Shown: positions 59,651-64,000 of the stretch, one piece after another
Numbering within the stretch: position 1 is the first letter of the stretch
Layout of the letters: the number at the start of each line of letters is the position of its first letter
Source of the DNA: Oscillospiraceae bacterium
GTDB taxonomy: Bacteria > Bacillota > Clostridia > Oscillospirales > Oscillospiraceae
Reading direction: 5' to 3'
NCBI GenBank assembly: GCA_017540645.1
Contig: JAFYAQ010000020.1
Coordinates: 42,916 to 106,915 of the forward strand
DNA length: 64,000 nucleotides
The notes under the pieces: generated by a model
The model's input: the letters and a program-made list of their open reading frames with translations, nothing else
Databases searched by the model: none
Told to the model about the DNA's origin: nothing
Made by a program: the position numbers and the translations under genes

Positions 59651-60547
59651 TTATTCTCCGTCCGGGAGGAAGTCCATCAGCTTTTTCATCCGGTGGCTCA
59701 TGCAGCTCTTGCTCACCGGCGGGTCCGCCAGGGAGGCCAGATCCGTCAGAGAGGAGTCCGGGTTTACGATGCGCAGCATGGCGGTCTCCTGCAGCGGATC
59801 GGGCAGGTTGCTGAGCCCATACCGCCGGTCCAGCTCCCGGATGACGGCCAGCTGCTCCTGGGCGGCGGAGACAATCTTGTCCGCGTTGGCGCTGTCGCAG
59901 TTGACCCGGCGGTTGACGGTGTTGCTCACGTCCTTTTCCATCTTGGCCTGCATCACCGCCATGGCGGCCAGAGGGGCGCCCATGGTGGTCAGCACGTCCT
60001 CGATGGCCTCGGACTGCTTAAAGTAAGCGAGACAGGCCCCCGCGCGCCGGGTCTCCTTGGGGGCAAAGCCCATCTCCAGCAGCAGGTTGTGGGCCTCCCG
60101 GCTGACGCTGGGGTGGGGGCACAGCAGCTCCAGATGGTAGCGCTTCATGGGGTCGGTGATGCTGCCCCCGGCCAGGAAGGCCCCCCGGAGGAAGCTCTGC
60201 CGGCAGCAGTCCGACTCCAGCACGCCATAGTTGATGTGGCAGGCCACGGCATTTTCCTGCCCAAATGTCGAGAAAATGGTCAGAAGCTTTTGCTCGTCGG
60301 TGATGAGAAAGCTCCGCTTTCCGGCGCTGTTTTCCGGGGGCAGGCGGTCGAATTCCAGACCGAAGGCCCGGCGGAACAGCCGGGGCAGCCGGGCGGCCAG
60401 GGAGTCGTTGGCCGTGACGATCCGCACCTCCCGCCGGTCAAAGGTATGGCAGTACAGGAGGATGCCGTAGGCCTCCGCCTGGGCGCAGCACTCCCGGCTC
60501 AGGGGCACGCGGCAGAGCTCGTCTTTTGTTTCAGAGGAAAAGGACAT
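59651..60547 (-). CDS. whiA: WhiA sporulation/cell-division regulator
   Basis: A 298-residue protein with a LAGLIDADG-type homing-endonuclease-like N-terminal fold (AFLAGGSITDPMKRYHLELL segment) and a C-terminal helix-turn-helix with LTDLASLADPPVSKSCMSHR followed by MKKLMDFL. It affects cell division and DNA segregation in Firmicutes. It is the last gene of the hprK-murB-rapZ-whiA set, 26 bases after rapZ. Confidence 0.95.
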   Translation of the reverse strand: MSFSSETKDELCRVPLSRECCAQAEAYGILLYCHTFDRREVRIVTANDSLAARLPRLFRRAFGLEFDRLPPENSAGKRSFLITDEQKLLTIFSTFGQENAVACHINYGVLESDCCRQSFLRGAFLAGGSITDPMKRYHLELLCPHPSVSREAHNLLLEMGFAPKETRRAGACLAYFKQSEAIEDVLTTMGAPLAAMAVMQAKMEKDVSNTVNRRVNCDSANADKIVSAAQEQLAVIRELDRRYGLSNLPDPLQETAMLRIVNPDSSLTDLASLADPPVSKSCMSHRMKKLMDFLPDGE

Positions 60548-60572
60548 GCAAAAGGCCTCTTTCTGTGTCGGT

Positions 60573-61442
60573 TCAGGAAGTTTCGCCGGTCCGGTTCATA
60601 TCCCGGCAGATCAGACGGGCGATCTGCCCGTGTTCCAGCAGATAATCGGTGATGGTCCGGGCCATGGCCACGCTCCGGTGGCGGCCGCCGGTGCAGCCCA
60701 CCGCCACGGTCAGGGAGGTCTTGCCCTCTTCCTGGAAGCGGGGCAGCAGGAAGTCCAGCAGATCGCACAGCTTTTTGGCGTAGCCCTCCGCGTCCGGCTG
60801 CTTCATCACATAGTCGTAGACGCTTTGATCCAGCCCGCTCTGGCTTTTCAGCTCTTCTATATAATAAGGATTGGGCAGAAAGCGCACGTCAAACACCAGA
60901 TCCGACTCCAGAGGGATGCCGTATTTATACCCGAAGGCGATCACGTTCACCGGCAGGGTGGACTTGCCCCCCTCGGCAAACAGACGGCTGATCTCCGCGT
61001 GGAGCTGGCTCAGGTTGGTGGAGCCGGTGTTGATGATGTAGTCCGCCCGCTCCCGCACCGGCTGCATCAGGGCGATCTCCCGCCCCACGGCCCCCTGGAT
61101 GGTCTCCCCGGCCACGGCCAGAGGATGGGGGCGGCGGGTCTCCTTGTACCGCCGGACGATCACGTTCACCGGCGCCTCGATAAAGAGGATGCGGAAGCTG
61201 CAGTCCAGATCCCGCAGGGACTCCAGCGCGGTGAACAGATCCTCAAAGCGCCCCGCGGAGCGCACGTCCGTCACCAGCGCCACCTTGCGAAAACGGCCCT
61301 GGGAGGCCAGACAGAACTCGGCGAAGGGCTTCAAAAGCTCGGTGGGCATGTTGTCCACGCAGTAATAGTCCAGGTCCTCCAGGATGTTGGCGGCCTGGGT
61401 CTTTCCGGCCCCCGAGAGGCCGGTGACAATGAGAAATTCCAT
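60573..61442 (-). CDS. rapZ: RapZ RNase adaptor / nucleotide-binding protein
   Basis: A 289-residue P-loop protein: TGLSGAGKTQAANILEDLDY opens with the Walker A. The middle has VNVIAFGYKYGIP, and the C-terminus has GCTGGRHRSVAMA (about 258-270), the domain that binds RNA or UDP-GlcNAc in relatives. It controls amino-sugar metabolism and small-RNA stability. It starts 19 bases after murB. Confidence 0.95.
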   Translation of the reverse strand: MEFLIVTGLSGAGKTQAANILEDLDYYCVDNMPTELLKPFAEFCLASQGRFRKVALVTDVRSAGRFEDLFTALESLRDLDCSFRILFIEAPVNVIVRRYKETRRPHPLAVAGETIQGAVGREIALMQPVRERADYIINTGSTNLSQLHAEISRLFAEGGKSTLPVNVIAFGYKYGIPLESDLVFDVRFLPNPYYIEELKSQSGLDQSVYDYVMKQPDAEGYAKKLCDLLDFLLPRFQEEGKTSLTVAVGCTGGRHRSVAMARTITDYLLEHGQIARLICRDMNRTGETS

Positions 61443-61461
61443 ATCTATCTCCCTTTCCGGG

Positions 61462-62364
61462 TCAGCTGCGTATGATTTTCACTTCGGGCTCCAGGCTGAT
61501 CCCGAAACGCTGAAGCACCGTCTCCTGGATCAGGTCCATCAGCCGCAGCACGTCGTCAAAGCTGGCGCCGCCCCGGTTAACCACAAAGCCCGCGTGCTTT
61601 TCGCTCACCGCGGCGCCGCCGATCTGCACGCCCTTCAGCCCCGCCTGGTCGATCAGCGCGGCGGCATAGCCCCCCACGGGCCGTTTGAAGGTGCTGCCCG
61701 CGGACGGAAGCTCCAGAGGCTGGCTGGCCTTTCGCTTTGCCATCAGCTGGCGCATTTTTTCCCGTATGGCGGTCTCGTCTCCCTCCGACAGGCGGAAGTC
61801 GGCACTCAGCACCACCTGCTCGGTGCCCGAAAACATGCTGTGCCGGTAGGAAAAATCCGGATCCTCTGTCTCCCGTAGGCACAGCTCCTCATCCAGATAG
61901 ACCACGGACACCACCGCGTCCTTCATCTCGCCCCCGTAGGCTCCGGCGTTCATACTCACGCCGCCGCCCACCGAACCGGGGATGCCGTGGGCAAACTCCA
62001 GACCGGTCAGACCGGCCCGGGCCGCGGCCGTGGCCAGCTGGGACAGCAGCGCGCCGCTTTCGGAATGCAGGGTGTTCCCCCGGACGCTGATCCGGGAAAA
62101 GCCCTCGCCCAGCCGCAGCACCATCCGGTGCAGGGGGGCGTCGGTCACCAGAAGGTTGGTGCCGTTGCCCATGAGCAGGGGCGCCTCCCCGGCCTGGCGC
62201 AGAACGCGGCAGACCGTCTCCGCCTCCTCCGGGGAGGAGGGGAGGAGCATGGCGTCCGCGATCCCGCCGATGCGGAAGGAGCAGTGCTTTGCCATGGGCT
62301 CCTCGGGGAGGATCACCAGCTCCGGACAGCGGCTTTTCAGCTCCTGCAGCAGTGAACTTCTCAT
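61462..62364 (-). CDS. murB: UDP-N-acetylenolpyruvoylglucosamine reductase
   Basis: A 300-residue FAD enzyme reducing enolpyruvyl-UDP-GlcNAc to UDP-MurNAc, for peptidoglycan. FAD-binding GNGTNLLVTD (about residues 61-70), FAHGIPGSVGGGVSMNAGAY (about 122-141) and the SAGSTFKRP motif (about 221-229) are present. It overlaps hprK by four bases. The length and lack of the Tyr loop fit type IIa Firmicutes MurB. Confidence 0.96.
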   Translation of the reverse strand: MRSSLLQELKSRCPELVILPEEPMAKHCSFRIGGIADAMLLPSSPEEAETVCRVLRQAGEAPLLMGNGTNLLVTDAPLHRMVLRLGEGFSRISVRGNTLHSESGALLSQLATAAARAGLTGLEFAHGIPGSVGGGVSMNAGAYGGEMKDAVVSVVYLDEELCLRETEDPDFSYRHSMFSGTEQVVLSADFRLSEGDETAIREKMRQLMAKRKASQPLELPSAGSTFKRPVGGYAAALIDQAGLKGVQIGGAAVSEKHAGFVVNRGGASFDDVLRLMDLIQETVLQRFGISLEPEVKIIRS

Positions 62365-63290
62365 CCCAGATCCACCATATTGTCGTGCCGGTCCACCAGA
62401 GCCTGGGCCGCGTTGTAGCCCATCTTCCGCTCCCGGTTGTTCATGGCGGCCAGCTCCAGCAGGGCGGGCAGGTTCCGCCCGGGCCGCACGGGGATCAGGA
62501 AGTAGGGGATCTTGACGCCCAGGATCTCGTGGGTCGCCATGTCTGTGCCCAGCCGGTCGTAGAGCTTATCCTCGTCCCAGGGCTCGAAGTGCACCTCCAG
62601 ATCGATGGACTGCTCCTGCTTTACGGCGCTGATGCCGAACATGTGGCGGGCGTCGATCAGACCGATGCCCCGGATCTCCATGAAATAACGGATCATCTCC
62701 GGCGCCGTGCCGATCAGGGTGTCCTGACCGGTGCGCTTTACCTCCACCGCGTCGTCGGCCACCAGCCGGTGGCCCCGGCGCAGCATGGCCATGGCGTTCT
62801 CGCTCTTGCCGACGCCGCTCTCGCCGGTGATCAGCACCCCCTCGCCGTGGACCTCCATCAGCACTCCGTGGAGCGTGGTACGGGGGGCCAGGGCGTAGTT
62901 GAGCGAAATGATGAGCTGGGCCATGAATTCGCTGGTGTCCTGCTCGGTGGTCAGGATGGTCACGTTGTAGCGTTTTGCCGCCCGGCCCATTTCCGGCGGC
63001 ACGGGCATCCCGTGGGCTACGATACAAAAGCGGATGCCGCTGGACATGAAGCGGTCCAGCCGGTCCTGCTGATCGGCCAGCTCCATGGTTTCCAGATAGG
63101 TGTATTCCAGCTTGCCGATGATCTGTACCCGGGAGGGGTCATAGTAATTGTAAAACCCGGCCAGCGGCAGGGCGGGGCGGGAAACATCGCAGGTGGAGAT
63201 ACGGATGGAGTCAAAATCGCTTCCCCGATGATAGACGGTCAGCCCGTGCTTTTTCACGATGCTGCTCAGCGCGATGGAAAAGGGCGCCAT
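62361..63290 (-). CDS. hprK: HPr kinase/phosphorylase
   Basis: A 309-residue kinase/phosphorylase acting on Ser46 of HPr to control carbon catabolite repression. N-terminal domain with FYNYYDPSRVQIIGKLEY; Walker A GESGVGKSENAMA (about residues 148-160), followed by LVADDAVEVKR and the HprK signature IRGIGLIDARHMFG. The ATG at 63290 gives the expected length. A TTGCCA-17-TATAAT promoter (63340-63368) lies upstream. Confidence 0.95.
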   Translation of the reverse strand: MAPFSIALSSIVKKHGLTVYHRGSDFDSIRISTCDVSRPALPLAGFYNYYDPSRVQIIGKLEYTYLETMELADQQDRLDRFMSSGIRFCIVAHGMPVPPEMGRAAKRYNVTILTTEQDTSEFMAQLIISLNYALAPRTTLHGVLMEVHGEGVLITGESGVGKSENAMAMLRRGHRLVADDAVEVKRTGQDTLIGTAPEMIRYFMEIRGIGLIDARHMFGISAVKQEQSIDLEVHFEPWDEDKLYDRLGTDMATHEILGVKIPYFLIPVRPGRNLPALLELAAMNNRERKMGYNAAQALVDRHDNMVDLG

Positions 63291-63339
63291 GAACGCCACA
63301 CTCCCTTCCGAATGATGATCAAAAAGATGATATGCTACT

Positions 63340-63368
63340 ATTATAATCATTGTGCGCCCAATTGGCAA
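63340..63368 (-). promoter_or_regulatory. Promoter of the hprK operon
   Basis: Minus strand TTGCCA (63363-63368), 17 bases, TATAAT (63340-63345), about 45 bases from the hprK start. Confidence 0.65.
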
Positions 63369-63431
63369 CCAAAAGAGAAGAGGTCCTCGGGAAGAATTTG
63401 CGTTTTTTCCGGGTTTTTTAAAAAGTTTCTC

Positions 63432-63460
63432 TTGCAATCGGGAAAACACTCTGCTATTAT
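63432..63460 (+). promoter_or_regulatory. Promoter of rpmB
   Basis: TTGCAA (63432-63437), a 17-base spacer and TATTAT (63455-63460), about 75 bases before rpmB. Confidence 0.6.
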
Positions 63461-63535
63461 TAATAAGCTGTCTGCCGTGGAGCTGTGTCTCCCGGCGGAG
63501 AATAGTACCATCTTGGATGAGGAGGTGCAGAAAGT

Positions 63536-63724
63536 ATGGCAAAGTGTGAATTTTGTGACAAGGATGTCGCCTTCGGCATCAAGGTCAGCCATTCCCACCG
63601 GCGCGCCAACCGGGTCTGGAAGCCCAACGTCAAGCGCGTGAAGGCCATCGTAGACGGTACCCCGAAGCACGTTTACGCCTGCACCCGCTGCCTGCGCAGC
63701 GGCAAGGTCACTCGGGCCGTCTGA
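63536..63724 (+). CDS. rpmB: 50S ribosomal protein L28
   Basis: A 62-residue ribosomal protein, with the MAKCEFCDKDVAFG start and VSHSHRRANRVWKPNVKRV typical of L28. The Cys pairs CEFC and CTRC make this the zinc-binding (C+) form. It is divergent from hprK. A terminator hairpin follows at 63748-63787. Confidence 0.97.
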   Translation: MAKCEFCDKDVAFGIKVSHSHRRANRVWKPNVKRVKAIVDGTPKHVYACTRCLRSGKVTRAV

Positions 63725-63747
63725 TGTCTTCCTTTCGGGAAGACGTC

Positions 63748-63787
63748 GAATGAGCCGCCTCCGCGCAAAGCGGGAGGCGGCTCATTC
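63748..63787 (+). terminator. rpmB terminator hairpin
   Basis: Arms 63748-63764 and 63770-63787 form a long stem with one bulge, GC-rich, followed by CGTCCCCC. A smaller hairpin (GTCTTCC with GGAAGAC) precedes it. Confidence 0.65.
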
Positions 63788-63836
63788 GTCCCCCGAAACG
63801 CCCGAAAACTTTTTTCAAAATTTTTTGGAAAAAAGC

Positions 63837-63865
63837 TTGACAAAACCAAGACGGGGTGCTATATT
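63837..63865 (+). promoter_or_regulatory. Consensus promoter, probably of an rRNA operon beyond the window
   Basis: A perfect TTGACA (63837-63842), 17 bases and TATATT (63860-63865), preceded by A/T-rich runs like an UP element. The downstream leader ending TTGTAAATTGAACAA, with no open frame, resembles clostridial 16S leaders. Confidence 0.6.
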
Positions 63866-64000
63866 AACCAAGCTGCCGGCGACGAGGGGCGACAAAAGCT
63901 CCAAAAAAGCGGGCGGCGAGGCGAAGAAACTTGTGTACCTTGTAAATTGAACAAAGTAAGAAAGCTTATGCAAATAAGCACCAGAAAGGGTTCTTACAGA

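Overview
The window looks like chromosome of a GC-rich, spore-forming Clostridia lineage, most like the Oscillospiraceae. I base this on gene content, not on any search: a stage II sporulation gene (spoIIR), the Firmicutes cluster hprK-murB-rapZ-whiA, a NifU-like/GGGtGRT pair typical of anaerobic clostridia, strong GGAGG ribosome binding sites and frequent GTG/TTG starts.

Region by region. (1) 1-4640: small stand-alone accessory genes in more AT-rich DNA (a partial gene, an SF0329-like protein, two small membrane peptides, a GNAT acetyltransferase, a flavodoxin, a YdcF protein, a YdeI-like protein). Several are preceded by the same compact terminator/promoter hybrid. (2) 5063-14297: a catabolic island with two AtuA-like (DUF1446) + DUF4387 pairs, each with its own LysR regulator, around a CitMHS-type permease, an MBL-fold hydrolase and a DUF6282 amidohydrolase-like protein. 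Two related acyl-type substrates may be imported and processed here. (3) 14315-16219: a graveyard with a truncated prmA, an orphan fragment, a frameshifted merR and an hsdM N-terminal stub. (4) 16315-23766: ADP-ribosylglycohydrolase, SIMPL protein, Ldh_2-type dehydrogenase, then a surface-polysaccharide-like set (two lipoproteins and a GT2 glycosyltransferase interrupted by a TGA). (5) 23931-30956: housekeeping genes (gpsA, yhaM-like, thyA-dfrA, a COG2426 membrane protein, a CtpE-like P-type ATPase).

(6) 31286-43148 is the most unusual block: a one-strand, largely overlapping virion and lysis cassette. It holds a scaffold-like protein, decoration protein, major capsid protein, adaptor, a large gp10-like tail protein, fibres, a CHAP-LysM endolysin, an XhlA-like protein, a holin, then the portal, a tiny zinc ribbon and a coiled-coil protein. 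It has no terminase, integrase, repressor or replication gene, its composition resembles the host, and folded intergenic elements sit between its head genes. It may be a domesticated phage-like particle or gene-transfer-agent-like system, or a permuted prophage remnant.

(7) 43212-46789: glutamate/folate one-carbon catabolism (hutD, cyclodeaminase, glutamate formiminotransferase, gltS). (8) 47039-51445: typA, the NifU-like/GGGtGRT pair and spoIIR. (9) 51477-59591: dnaE, then an AraC regulator divergent from an SLC13 permease, an MBL hydrolase, a small membrane protein and an esterase, which look like one inducible uptake and hydrolysis unit. (10) 59651-63724: whiA, rapZ, murB, hprK and the divergent rpmB. 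The window ends with a consensus promoter (63837-63865) that probably drives an rRNA operon just outside it. I saw no CRISPR array and no complete tRNA or rRNA gene.
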